Assembly: GCF_003286125.1 (NCBI RefSeq)
Contig: NZ_QMED01000004.1
Location: 124,001 to 188,000 of the forward strand
DNA from: Algibacillus agarilyticus
Lineage (GTDB): Bacteria > Pseudomonadota > Gammaproteobacteria > Enterobacterales > Alteromonadaceae
DNA length: 64,000 nucleotides
Direction of reading: 5' to 3'
Shown: one piece after another, positions 10,201 to 18,744 of the stretch
How the letters are laid out: every line of letters starts with the position of its first letter
How positions within the stretch are numbered: position 1 is the stretch's first letter
Position numbers and translations under genes: made by a program
The notes under the pieces: generated by a model
What the model was told of the DNA's origin: nothing
What the model saw: only the letters and a program-made list of their open reading frames with translations
Database searches by the model: none

Positions 10201-10891
10201 CACCGAAACGGTCATCCCAGAATTTACGTGAGATCGTACCGGCGATTTTATAATTAGCATTTTCAGAGAAATCGCTATAACGCCCTTGCAAAGTTAAACT
10301 GGTAATATCATTTTTAACATCTAAAGGTTTAGTTGTGTTAAGTAAAATGGTTGCACCTAAAGAACCTTCATCATGGTCGGCACTCGGCGTTTTGACAACG
10401 TTGATGTGTGATAAAACATCAGAAGAAAAAGCACTTAAATCAACCGATTGATTAAAATCAGTACTGGTTAATTGCACACCATTTAAACTAATCATGTTTT
10501 GATCTGGATTAGCACCTCGAACCGTTATTTTAGTTCCTTCACCGTCACTCGATTGAACTGAAACACCCGTTACACGTGATAATGCATCAGCGATGTTTTG
10601 ATCAGTCGATTTACCGATATCTTCAGCAAAAATTGAATCCGTTACGTTGCCTGAATTTCTTTTTTCAAACATTGATTTTAAAACACTGCCTTTAAAACCA
10701 ATAACTTCAATGGTTTCAGTTTCATCAGTTGCAGATTGATTTTGTGCCGCTTCTTCAGCCGCATATGCATTTAAACCTGACGATAAAATAGCCAGTGTTA
10801 ACGCACTTAATTTATAATAATTATTTCTTGTATAAGACATGCATCTATATCCCCAAATATTTTTAGATAAACGCTTTTTATTTTTTAACAT
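7295..10891 (-). CDS. TonB-dependent outer-membrane receptor (large, carbohydrate type)
   Basis: 1,198 residues if started at 10891 (Shine-Dalgarno AAAGG). An internal ATG at 10840, preceded by GGGGAT, begins a cleaner signal peptide (MSYTRNNYYKLSALTLAILS...NAYA) and is an equally good start. The TonB box is ETIEVIGF, followed by a plug domain with DIGKSTDQNIADALSRVTGV (about 92-111) and a long beta barrel ending RLGLRVNF with terminal Phe. The size and plug sequence fit the family of large gammaproteobacterial receptors (TIGR01782 type) that import oligosaccharides. Its neighbours are the downstream co-transcribed lipoprotein, a GH86 enzyme and a divergent GH29, so import of agar or porphyran oligosaccharides is likely. 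The palindrome at 10924-10935 lies 33 bp upstream of the first start. Confidence 0.85.
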   Translation of the reverse strand: MLKNKKRLSKNIWGYRCMSYTRNNYYKLSALTLAILSSGLNAYAAEEAAQNQSATDETETIEVIGFKGSVLKSMFEKRNSGNVTDSIFAEDIGKSTDQNIADALSRVTGVSVQSSDGEGTKITVRGANPDQNMISLNGVQLTSTDFNQSVDLSAFSSDVLSHINVVKTPSADHDEGSLGATILLNTTKPLDVKNDITSLTLQGRYSDFSENANYKIAGTISRKFWDDRFGVLFTGYNETNSVRRDQMFVDKFEARDVTVARDLDGNIINNTRAITPSALEYSLFENDRDRHGGTLSFQVLPTDSTNITLDLTYSRQEVTDTKHGIKTRFRPSLFNYEEGVLNSERADSNEDNYPTYSDPQVDWWVVDTDTNTIIKSLHRFGDGGMSRTNGGNITTNKVANLGITQYITDDFKVDVGLNISDTVLEPLNGGTVNMSLLNGNGVHNQVKARADAYGTPHTGIQPVGFDCSAGPCEMIFGDGFVSLNNPDNPYDNIGRSAFNPDDMNSQTINWMNLVERQVEDTQKTAFIDFDWDVDFVGITKIEFGVKYSEREKYVDDQNKQFRNTKQPIQITKYDSEGSPIGLKAIIAGENINSVPADNFLSDEAFPYDDFMSDIGISRNNATDGWDLLSEQKLLALAYGNEDAELFVDDSATRRAELENSAAYIKFSFNPIERLTGDVGVRYVKTDLTTYGNSGAEFTADPLDRIFDPFMWRQLRNLNLAECTNKDTFAPNDNRAENRIDGTAWDRNGTPDDYTDDTRIEMDPAGYPCYDERTTKNSGENGAWWNARHQDISTLNRNVFTDDPAAVRDDHLRTFSTVGTNTYDMYLPSLNLNYQVSDDLITRFAVSKTMSRPNIDSLKPGFKLKEGYWGDPTTPRGSSLRLNNPKLLPQESQNLDLSVEWYFNDSSMMSAALFRKSMTNFEESEEQIVFTDDLRTINLEDGYDLANLIKTEEQIRDFIANDETGTGFGACMPKRGNISDVTKDWWYSDDMLDHCALFKASKVRNGKGATITGIELQYAQSYDFLPGFLSGLGSTINYTYQESKTDKEYSSIIPTLELPEFPSAWTPKHSYNATVYWEQNGHQVRLAYRGKSDELMNRSWSEGAKWREGSGTFDLSANYKINDNISASLQVINLTDEVTRNYYTSRTLDLGETQLNDAGEVIGKDFDEGNALDGDVTTSRTQELYKTGRIFRLGLRVNF

Positions 10892-11380
10892 TTATTAAAC
10901 CTTTAAAAGCAAGATAACTGTACATTGTTAACAATAAACCTTTAAGAGATTAGTCATTAAAAGTAACACCAAAAACAAATATCGTAAAGTTCATATTTGA
11001 CACATAAAATTTAAATGAGATGATAGATTAAATTAAAACCTTAAAATACAACAAGATAAATAATAAAAATAAATAAAAAAACAATAAATCAGAGTATATG
11101 TAATTTGACACATTTAAATACGACATATATCGCAATGTAAAAATAAGATAAAAACAGGTTTTATTATTTCAATTTGTTATATAAAAATTAAATAAGTTAA
11201 CAGTTAGTAACAAGAGAGCTGTATTTTTATACTCAGCAAAGCCTTATAACGATTTATATATAAGTACCTTGTATAATTATTTTATATACAATTTTTCACT
11301 TTTACATGTACATTTTTATTGAAATCAGATTAGGTTTAGCTCTATACTGGAATCATTAACCCGTTAACAAAAAGCTAATA
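10892..11380. promoter_or_regulatory. Divergent regulatory region, receptor operon / GH29
   Basis: 489 bp of very AT-rich DNA between two divergently transcribed polysaccharide genes. It holds the 12-bp palindrome at 10924-10935 and a related half site, CCGTTAACAA at 11361-11370, just upstream of the GH29 start. A second short palindrome, TACATGTA, lies near 11305. No ORF is supported here. Confidence 0.5.
10922..10939. promoter_or_regulatory. Candidate operator, copy 1
   Basis: ACATTGTTAACAATAAAC contains the perfect palindrome ATTGTTAACAAT (10924-10935). The same 18 bases recur at 50984-51001, upstream of the sugar-catabolism operon. This suggests one repressor for both loci; the regulator itself is not in the window. 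Confidence 0.5.
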
Positions 11381-12982
11381 ATGATGACTAGATTTAAAAA
11401 TACCCTGTTAACAAGTTCGATCTTAGTTGCGCTTAGCGCCAACTTGGTTGCTTGTAATGATAAAGATGAAAGTACAACGCTAAATACAGCTAAAAAAGAA
11501 GCAACCGCCTTATCACCCGCTGCCAAGCTAGCCGAAATCAAATCGGTTGCGAATCAAGGTCCATATAAAGCAAGCTTCAAATCGTTTGAACAATATGAAA
11601 TTCCAGCTTGGTATCAAGATGCTAAATTCGGTATTTTTATTCACTGGGGTGTGTATTCCGTCCCTGCCTTTAATGGTGAATGGTACCCACGTAAAATGTA
11701 CAACCCTGAAAATGCTGAATACAATCACCATAAAGAGAATTTTGGTGATCAAACTGAATTTGGCTACAAAGATTTTATTCCACAATTTAAAGCCGAAAAA
11801 TTTGATGCCGACGAATGGTTAAAAATCATAGCGGATTCAGGTGCAAAATATATTGTGCCAGTGGCTGAACATCACGATGGTTTTTCTATGTATGACAACT
11901 CATACACACGTTGGGATTCTGTTGAAATGGGCCCCAAGCGTGACATTATTCAAGAATTAAAAGACGCGACTGAAAAAACGGATATTCACTTTGGTTTATC
12001 AAGCCATCGTGCTGAAAACTGGTGGTTCTTCGACGCAGGTCGCACGACGCCTTCAGATGTTCAAAACGATGAGTATCGCGATTTATACGGTCCAGCCGTT
12101 AGTCGTGAAACGTCTGAACAAGGCCTAACACCGCCAAGTAAAGAATTTATGGATGACTGGTTATTACGGACGGTTGAGATCGTAGATAAATACGAACCTG
12201 AATTAATTTGGTTTGACTGGTGGATGGCATCAGAACCTTTCCATGCTCACGTAGAACAATTTACCGCTTATTATTACAACAAAGGGGTAAACTGGAAAAA
12301 CATGCCGGCGTTAAACTATAAAGAACATCATGATATGCGTTCTTTCTTACCCGGTTCAGCTGTACTGGATATTGAACGTGGGGGTATGACCGATATTCAC
12401 CCGCACTTCTGGCAAACAGATACTTCCGTATCTAAATCATCATGGGGTTACGTAACAAATCACAAATATCGTGATGCTAATTCGTTAGTTGATGATATGA
12501 TCGATATCATCTCTAAAAACGGTTCATTATTATTAAATATTGGTCCTAAGCCAGACGGTACAATTCCTCAAGAAGAGATCACATTACTCGCTGAGATTGG
12601 TGACTGGTTAAAACTAAATGGTGAAGCGATTTATAATACTCGCCCTTGGGCAGTTTATGGTGAAGGTGAAACGTTTGTACCAGACGGTAAACACGGTAAT
12701 GACGCTGAAAAAAATCGTAAAGATTTCAACAGCTCAGATGTCCGTTTTACTAAAAATGGTGACACATTATATGCAACAATTTTAGCTTGGCCTGGTAGTA
12801 ATAAAAAAATGACGATTAGGTCTATCAACGCTGAATTATATAAAGAAAAAATAACAAGTGTAACCATGATTGGCCACAACGAACCATTAGCCTTTAAACA
12901 AACAGCTCAAGGTTTAGAAGTAACGCTACCAGCTAGTTCGCCTTCTAAACATGCACAAGTGTTAAAAATACAAAGCCAGTAA
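11381..12982 (+). CDS. GH29 family lipoprotein (alpha-L-fucosidase / possible alpha-L-galactosidase)
   Basis: 533 residues. It is a lipoprotein: MMTRFKNTLL...LVACNDKDE puts the lipobox Cys at 25, so it is probably anchored in the outer membrane or faces the periplasm. GH29 signatures run in order: FGIFIHWGVYSVPAFNGEWY (about 83), HHDGFSMYD (about 164), ELIWFDWW with the nucleophile Asp near 278, and NGSLLLNIGPKPDGTIP near 382. Family knowledge: retaining alpha-L-fucosidases. L-fucose is 6-deoxy-L-galactose, and some GH29 members from red-algal galactan systems act on alpha-L-galactose. With a GH86 enzyme next door and an L-galactose operon in the same window, an exo-alpha-L-galactosidase acting on porphyran oligosaccharides is plausible but unproven. 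There are two adjacent ATG codons (11381, 11384). Confidence 0.88.
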   Translation: MMTRFKNTLLTSSILVALSANLVACNDKDESTTLNTAKKEATALSPAAKLAEIKSVANQGPYKASFKSFEQYEIPAWYQDAKFGIFIHWGVYSVPAFNGEWYPRKMYNPENAEYNHHKENFGDQTEFGYKDFIPQFKAEKFDADEWLKIIADSGAKYIVPVAEHHDGFSMYDNSYTRWDSVEMGPKRDIIQELKDATEKTDIHFGLSSHRAENWWFFDAGRTTPSDVQNDEYRDLYGPAVSRETSEQGLTPPSKEFMDDWLLRTVEIVDKYEPELIWFDWWMASEPFHAHVEQFTAYYYNKGVNWKNMPALNYKEHHDMRSFLPGSAVLDIERGGMTDIHPHFWQTDTSVSKSSWGYVTNHKYRDANSLVDDMIDIISKNGSLLLNIGPKPDGTIPQEEITLLAEIGDWLKLNGEAIYNTRPWAVYGEGETFVPDGKHGNDAEKNRKDFNSSDVRFTKNGDTLYATILAWPGSNKKMTIRSINAELYKEKITSVTMIGHNEPLAFKQTAQGLEVTLPASSPSKHAQVLKIQSQ

Positions 12983-13006
12983 ATTTGACACGAATTAAAG
13001 TCAACT

Positions 13007-13233
13007 TATAGTCAAAGCGATCAGGTTTTAGTGGCAGGTTTCTAGTTCCAGACGAAACCGAAGTACTTACATCCATGTAAGCAAAGCCGTCAAGCTTCGA
13101 GACCCCATGAGCATATGCTCTATTATGTGATTGGGGCCGCCTAAATGGATTTAGGTGTTAGAACGACGCAGGAGCCAAAGTCGAGAGTAAGCGCTGACAA
13201 TGAACCATAAAACCTGAGCGAGAAGACTATATA
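13007..13233. mobile_element. MITE-like repeat, family 2, copy A (227 bp)
   Basis: It begins TATAGTC...TCAGGTTTTA and ends with the imperfect inverted repeat TAAAACCTGAGCG...GACTATATA. Inside are the 12-bp palindrome GAGCATATGCTC and the hairpin CTTACATCCATGTAAG. It has no coding capacity. An inverted, shorter copy lies on the other side of ttcA at 14446-14625. Confidence 0.75.
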
Positions 13234-13272
13234 AAAAAAAGCCAGCGGGTAGACATACCAGCTGGCTTTTTT
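13233..13272. terminator. Rho-independent terminator
   Basis: A-tract, stem GCCAGC (13241-13246) / GCTGGC (13261-13266), then TTTTTTATTT. It terminates the GH29 transcript, read through repeat copy A. The T run follows on the plus strand and a matching A tract precedes it. Confidence 0.75.
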
Positions 13273-13403
13273 ATTTGTTTTATCAAAACATTAATTTATT
13301 AATGCTATTAGATCTCTAATCATACTCACAATCGTGATCTAATACTTTTAACACCCCTACTCTTTAGCTATAATCCGCGCCTTAACTAGCAGTGAGGTTA
13401 TAA

Positions 13404-14330
13404 ATGCAAACCACAGCCATCAAATCAAAAGAACACTATAATTTTAATAAACTCGAAAAACGTATTCGCCGTGATACAGGCAAAGCGCTTGCTGATTTCA
13501 GTATGATAGAAGACGGCGATACGGTTATGGTTTGTTTGTCTGGTGGGAAAGACAGTTACACCTTGCTCGAAGTGCTTATGTTTATGCAAAAAAGAGCGCC
13601 TATTAGCTTTAAAATAATTGCCGTTAACTTAGATCAAAAGCAACCGGGGTTTCCTGAGCATGTATTACCTGAATATCTATCAGAACTCGGTGTGGAATAT
13701 TTAATTGTCAATGAAGATACCTACAGCATTGTTAAAGATAAAATACCCGAAGGCAAAACAACCTGTTCATTATGTTCAAGGTTACGCCGTGGCATTTTAT
13801 ATCGAACAGCGACTGAATTAGGGGCAACTAAAATTGCTTTAGGCCATCATCGTGATGACATTTTAGAAACCTTATTTTTAAACATGTTTTATGGTGGCAA
13901 GTTAAAAAGCATGCCGCCTAAGTTGGTAACCGATAGTGGTGAGCATATTGTGATCCGCCCTTTAGCCTATTGCCGCGAAAAAGATATTGAAAAATATGCA
14001 CAAGCAAAAGGTTACCCTATTATTCCTTGTAACCTTTGTGGTTCTCAAGAGAATTTGCAACGCCAAAATATCAAACAAATGCTACAAGGTTGGGATAAGC
14101 AATTTCCTGGGCGTATTGAAACCATGTATAAATCAATGCAAAACATTGTGCCATCACATATGGCGGATACACATTTATTCGACTTTAAAGGTTTGGTCGC
14201 AACGGGGACCCCTTTTGAAGAGGGTGACACTGCATTTGATGCCCCAGATGTACCTAAAAGCCCAGCATTTATAGATGAAGATGATCAGGCTGAAAAAAAC
14301 GCTCAGCAAGTGAATATTATTAATATTTAG
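13404..14330 (+). CDS. ttcA: tRNA 2-thiocytidine(32) synthetase TtcA
   Basis: 308 residues, normal for TtcA. It has the PP-loop ATP-binding motif SGGKDS (46-51), the C-x-x-C pair TCSLCSR (about 119-125) and a further [13 protein letters not shown] (about 209) that contributes to the iron-sulfur site, plus GHHRDD. Together with ATP and a sulfur donor the enzyme thiolates cytidine 32 of some tRNAs in the cytoplasm. It is a single gene: 420 bp upstream are taken up by repeat copy A and a terminator, and repeat copy B follows. Confidence 0.95.
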   Translation: MQTTAIKSKEHYNFNKLEKRIRRDTGKALADFSMIEDGDTVMVCLSGGKDSYTLLEVLMFMQKRAPISFKIIAVNLDQKQPGFPEHVLPEYLSELGVEYLIVNEDTYSIVKDKIPEGKTTCSLCSRLRRGILYRTATELGATKIALGHHRDDILETLFLNMFYGGKLKSMPPKLVTDSGEHIVIRPLAYCREKDIEKYAQAKGYPIIPCNLCGSQENLQRQNIKQMLQGWDKQFPGRIETMYKSMQNIVPSHMADTHLFDFKGLVATGTPFEEGDTAFDAPDVPKSPAFIDEDDQAEKNAQQVNIINI

Positions 14331-14445
14331 TTTGTTAAAATGGCTATATAACCGTGTTAAGTGGTTAAATACATCAGCGCTAATCTTATACATTTTTGGC
14401 TTAGCGCTACATTAAAATATTAACAAGCCCAGTCACTGGCTTTGA

Positions 14446-14625
14446 TATAGTCTTCTCGCTCAGGTTTTATGGTTCATTGTCAGCGCTTACTCGCCCCAAT
14501 CACATAGTAGAGCATATGCTCATGGGGTCTCGAAGCTTGACTGCTTTGCTTACATGGATGTAAGTACTTAGGTTTCGTCTGGAACTAGAAACCTGCCCCT
14601 AAAACCCGATCGCTGTGACTATATA
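14446..14625. mobile_element. MITE-like repeat, family 2, copy B (inverted, internally deleted)
   Basis: Reverse complement of the element at 13007-13233: TATAGTC, CTCAGGTTTTA, GAGCATATGCTC, the CTTACATGGATGTAAG hairpin and the GACTATATA end all recur. It lacks the central stretch of about 45 bp that copy A has. It fills most of the spacer between ttcA and the GNAT gene. Confidence 0.75.
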
Positions 14626-14633
14626 TACGCCAT

Positions 14634-15275
14634 TTACAACTTATTTTTAAACATCAATTTCGCCCGAACACGACCGATTCTAACGTCACTTATTTTTTCA
14701 TAATCGGCTGATTCAAAAAAGTGCTGGTATTTGTCAACCGTTACGAGCACACCAACGCCTTTAGTTGAGCCCTGCTCATCAATTAGAGTATCAATGGCAT
14801 TTAATAAATAATGACCAATACCTAAATGTTGGTGATTGGGTTGAACGGCAATAAAGGCCATTAAGTGATAATTTTGGTGAGGTATGGCCGTTCTTACAGC
14901 CTCTTCTTTTTCTATCATATTTTTAGTTGATACATAACCTGTGGTCAGCATCATTTTTAAACGCCAATGCCAAAATCGCTCTGCACCAAAATCAGATTGA
15001 GGATCGATTAGACAAGCCACGCCGACGAGTAGATTTGCGTCATCAAATACACCAATCATCGGTTGTTTTTTTTCCCAAAAAATAGCGAGTTCTTCCCTTA
15101 TTGCTGCTCTTAATCGTTGTTCATAACCACTAGAATGCACATCAAAGCAATCTAAAAAGAAGGGGTCATCGTGATAAGCTTGATATAAAATAGAATTTGC
15201 TACATTCATATCTTCTGCAGTTAGATAGACGGCTCTTAAATTTTCAGCAACTTCACTACTCATGGTTTCTGTCAT
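14634..15275 (-). CDS. GNAT family N-acetyltransferase
   Basis: 213 residues. The acetyl-CoA-binding signature of the GNAT fold is VQPNHQHLGIGHYLLNAID (about 140-158; Q/R-x-x-G-x-G/A type, here HLGIGH). The remainder matches the general N-acyltransferase fold, but I recognise no specific substrate. It is a single gene whose stop codon lies directly beside repeat copy B. Confidence 0.7.
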   Translation of the reverse strand: MTETMSSEVAENLRAVYLTAEDMNVANSILYQAYHDDPFFLDCFDVHSSGYEQRLRAAIREELAIFWEKKQPMIGVFDDANLLVGVACLIDPQSDFGAERFWHWRLKMMLTTGYVSTKNMIEKEEAVRTAIPHQNYHLMAFIAVQPNHQHLGIGHYLLNAIDTLIDEQGSTKGVGVLVTVDKYQHFFESADYEKISDVRIGRVRAKLMFKNKL

Positions 15276-15448
15276 TTATTCTTCCCTATTATAAATTTAT
15301 CGACTCGAAAAATTATAGCCGAATAATTTTTAAAATACTAAAAGTAAATGAATTGTAAAATTCCTGAGCGTAAATGATGCATTTGAATAACACAAGAGTG
15401 TGTAACTTTGGCACTGAAATTCTGGCGATGAGGTATTACAGCCCCCAC

Positions 15449-18436
15449 TTAAGTTAATTTAAAATGGGTAATATAGTCGATTAACGCCGCTTCGGTCAGC
15501 GGTTTACTAAATAAAAAACCTTGTCCAATTTCACATTCATTCTCGACTAAAAAATCAATATGTTCTTGGGTCTCAACGCCTTCAGCGATCACGTGCAGTT
15601 TTAATTTATGCGCCATTGCTATAATAGCTGCAGATATCGCCATATCATCGGTGTCATGGGGGATATCTTTAACAAAAGCGCGATCAACTTTTAGGGTATT
15701 TACCGGAAAACGTTTTAAATAACTAAGTGAAGAATAACCTGTGCCAAAATCATCGATAGACATTTGCACGCCTAAGGCTTTGATATCCTTCATATGATTT
15801 ATTGCATCGTCTATACTGCCCATTAACATAGTTTCGGTTACTTCAATATCTAATATTTCAGGCTTAATGCGCGCATTGACCATTGCCTTTTTAATCACGT
15901 GTGTAATATTATCATCTTTAAATTGTCGGGCAGATAAATTAACCGCAATCGTATAATTGGTATCAAATTTCGTGTTTATTCGTTTAATAAAGCGACACGA
16001 TTCTTCTAATACCCAAGCGCCAATTTCAACAATTAACCCTGATTGCTCTGCTATGGGTATAAATAAATTGGGTGCGACTAATCCATCTTGTGGATGACGC
16101 CAGCGTACTAATGCTTCAAAACCAAAAATAGTTTTAGTTGCTAAATCAATTTGCGGCTGATAATGCAATTCAAACTGTTTATATTTAATAGCATCTCTTA
16201 ATTGGCTTTCAATAACTATCGATTTTTGCGCTGCTTGACCTAAGGCAGGATCGAAGAAGTAATAAGTGCTACGACCGGCATCTTTCGCTTTATACATGGC
16301 TAAATCAGCATTTCTCAATAGTGATTCCATATCGTTTGTATCTTGAGGCACCATGGTAATACCGATACTGGCCGAAACAATGACTTCCGCACCTGATAAT
16401 TTAACCGGTTGTTTGATCTCGCTTTGCAACTGATTAGCTAATAATGCAGCTTTATCGGGCGATGCAATACCGCTCAAAATAACGGCAAACTCATCTCCAC
16501 CTAATCGGGCAATGGTATCTTCTGTTCGGAGTCGATTGGTGATTTTATTTGAAATGTTGATTAATAATTCATCGCCAGCATCATGACCCAGAGTATCATT
16601 TATACGTTTAAACTGGTCTAAGTCAAAATAAAACAAGGCAAAGGAGTAATGACCTCGCTTTGTCATTTCTAATGATTTGCTTAATTGATTTTTAAAATAA
16701 GCTCTATTATACAATCCTGTTAATGAGTCATGATAAGCCAGTTTTTCCATTTGTTGTTGGCTTTTTTTGATGAAAGAAATATCGTGAGATGCTGAAACAT
16801 AATACTTTTTATCTTTAATTTGCTCATCCATTGGCGAAAATGTTTGAGAAACCCAAACGGGTTGATCATTTTGGGAATTTAATAGTAAATCACCTTTCCA
16901 AGGTAATCCGGCAACAAGCTGCTCATAGGCTGTATCAAGTACCCACACCATTTGCTCATCAAATATTTTGTGTATTTTGTTGCCAACAACATCACTTTCA
17001 TGACCTGTCAATTGTAAAAACTTAGGGTTGGCATACACAATAGAAAAGTGTTCATCAATAATGGCAATTGCGGTTTCACTATATTCAACCGCATTGGTTA
17101 ATAAGATAGCAGAGTGCTGTGCTTTACTTTTTTCAATAATTTCTTCTTCTAAGCCTAGAATCAATTTCTGGTTTTGCTGAGTCACTTTTTGCATCGCAAT
17201 CGCCACTGTCGACACTTCATCTTTTTTCTCTTTTTCGATACCGATATCGAGCTCACCACCTTGGTATTCTGATGTCAATTGGGCTAGATGCTCCAATCGG
17301 CTCAAAAAAACGTGTTTAAGCATAAAATAAAGTAACGATGATAATATCAGGCCAAATATAATAACCCCCGAGAGCATAACCAACTGAAATTTTCGTACAT
17401 ACAGCTCTGTGACATCACTTGATTCAGCCACCGCAACAAACCAATTTAATTGTGGTATTTGTTTAATCGCCACCCAATAAGCTTCGCCATTCTCATCAAC
17501 ATAACGCATCAAGGTATGATCTTGCGAACTCGATTGGTTTTTTAACATTTTTTTCAGATCGACCGACAGCAACTCCTGACTATTTAATTGTTTGTTCATT
17601 GAAGCCTGAGTGTTAGCTAACTGCTCATCGTAATCTGGGTGGGTAATAATGTTACCAACACCATCAAATAAAAAAGCAAATTGTTGACTTTGATTATCAA
17701 CCCATTGATTAAGTACTTTAGGCAATTTAGATAAAACATAATCACTACCGGTGACCCCCACAAATTCATCGTTAACATAAACGGGAATAATTAAGCTTGT
17801 CATCCAACTTTGCCAAATATCGTCGTAATAAATAGGCGTCCAGATAGGTTTGCGTTCAGGGTTATTTGAAGGCGTCGCAACAGAAAAAAACAAGTCTTGC
17901 GAGAACTGATGATTAGCCTCAATTTCTAAAGCCCATTGCCCCGGCGATATCCGAATAAAATCATTTTTGCTGATAAAATAAAAATTTAAGAAGTTGGTTT
18001 GCATCAACGTTGCGATTTCATCAAAAGCGTTATTGGTCGCGCTAAAAAGTTGTTGATTAGCCAGCGTATAAGGTTGTGTATTAGAGAGAAATGCCGCACT
18101 TTTTTGATTATCAGACCGATAACTCCCATCCGACTGTTTAGCAATAGAATGCGCTTTTACGATCGGTTTAGCTAAATCAGCCGTCAACAATTGATTAGCA
18201 ACGATCCCTAATTCACGCATAGAATCAAAGTGATCGGACAAATAATCACTAGACGATAAGGCAATTTTATTTAACTTTGATTGCATTCTATTATGTGACG
18301 AGTTGCGCTCGACAGTAGAAAATACAAACGCACCGATTAAACCCGATATAAAGCACGACAGTATAATTAAAATAGTAATTTTAGAAGAGAGTGTATTTAA
18401 CCACTTCGTCAGGGTCCAACCAGGTATTTTATCCAT
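15449..18436 (-). CDS. Membrane sensor with PAS, GGDEF and EAL domains (c-di-GMP turnover)
   Basis: 995 residues. TM helix at about 18-38, a large periplasmic Cache-like sensor domain, a second TM helix at about 350-373, a HAMP-like linker, a PAS domain (about 445-560), then GGDEF and EAL. The diguanylate cyclase site GGDEF is intact (about 645) and is preceded by the inhibitory I-site R-T-E-D five residues upstream. The phosphodiesterase motif EALVRW (about 772), the DDFGTGYSSLSYLKR loop and the late E-G-V-E-T also look intact. Both activities are therefore possible, and the sequence does not say which dominates. Transcribed alone. A PilZ effector is encoded 2.2 kb away. Confidence 0.9.
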   Translation of the reverse strand: MDKIPGWTLTKWLNTLSSKITILIILSCFISGLIGAFVFSTVERNSSHNRMQSKLNKIALSSSDYLSDHFDSMRELGIVANQLLTADLAKPIVKAHSIAKQSDGSYRSDNQKSAAFLSNTQPYTLANQQLFSATNNAFDEIATLMQTNFLNFYFISKNDFIRISPGQWALEIEANHQFSQDLFFSVATPSNNPERKPIWTPIYYDDIWQSWMTSLIIPVYVNDEFVGVTGSDYVLSKLPKVLNQWVDNQSQQFAFLFDGVGNIITHPDYDEQLANTQASMNKQLNSQELLSVDLKKMLKNQSSSQDHTLMRYVDENGEAYWVAIKQIPQLNWFVAVAESSDVTELYVRKFQLVMLSGVIIFGLILSSLLYFMLKHVFLSRLEHLAQLTSEYQGGELDIGIEKEKKDEVSTVAIAMQKVTQQNQKLILGLEEEIIEKSKAQHSAILLTNAVEYSETAIAIIDEHFSIVYANPKFLQLTGHESDVVGNKIHKIFDEQMVWVLDTAYEQLVAGLPWKGDLLLNSQNDQPVWVSQTFSPMDEQIKDKKYYVSASHDISFIKKSQQQMEKLAYHDSLTGLYNRAYFKNQLSKSLEMTKRGHYSFALFYFDLDQFKRINDTLGHDAGDELLINISNKITNRLRTEDTIARLGGDEFAVILSGIASPDKAALLANQLQSEIKQPVKLSGAEVIVSASIGITMVPQDTNDMESLLRNADLAMYKAKDAGRSTYYFFDPALGQAAQKSIVIESQLRDAIKYKQFELHYQPQIDLATKTIFGFEALVRWRHPQDGLVAPNLFIPIAEQSGLIVEIGAWVLEESCRFIKRINTKFDTNYTIAVNLSARQFKDDNITHVIKKAMVNARIKPEILDIEVTETMLMGSIDDAINHMKDIKALGVQMSIDDFGTGYSSLSYLKRFPVNTLKVDRAFVKDIPHDTDDMAISAAIIAMAHKLKLHVIAEGVETQEHIDFLVENECEIGQGFLFSKPLTEAALIDYITHFKLT

Positions 18437-18744
18437 CAGTAATTAATTGCGACTCATTAATAGATTGAATTTTTCGGTTATGATTAAAATATACAATCAA
18501 AATGTCAAAAATGCACTGTGTGTAGAGTAACTTTATAAAATTCCTATATTTTTATGAACTTAAAGCAAACAGAGTCAATAAATAACCACTATTATTATGG
18601 CTTGCTCAACGATCAACCCTATTTGTAAGTGTTTGATGCTTTTATCTGCATTTTCACATTAAGTATGTTGAAGTCACATAACGATAGAAATAGAATGACA
18701 CTTAAATAAATACTCAAGTCACTTCATATAAAGGTACAGCTTTA
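18437..18744. other. Intergenic spacer between divergent genes
   Basis: 308 bp between the GGDEF-EAL gene and ettA. It is AT-rich and must hold both promoters. I saw no clear operator, repeat or RNA gene. Confidence 0.5.

Noticed and set aside
14175-14393. Minus-strand ORF overlapping the ttcA 3' end
   Set aside because: Antisense to ttcA, no ribosome site, no recognisable features.
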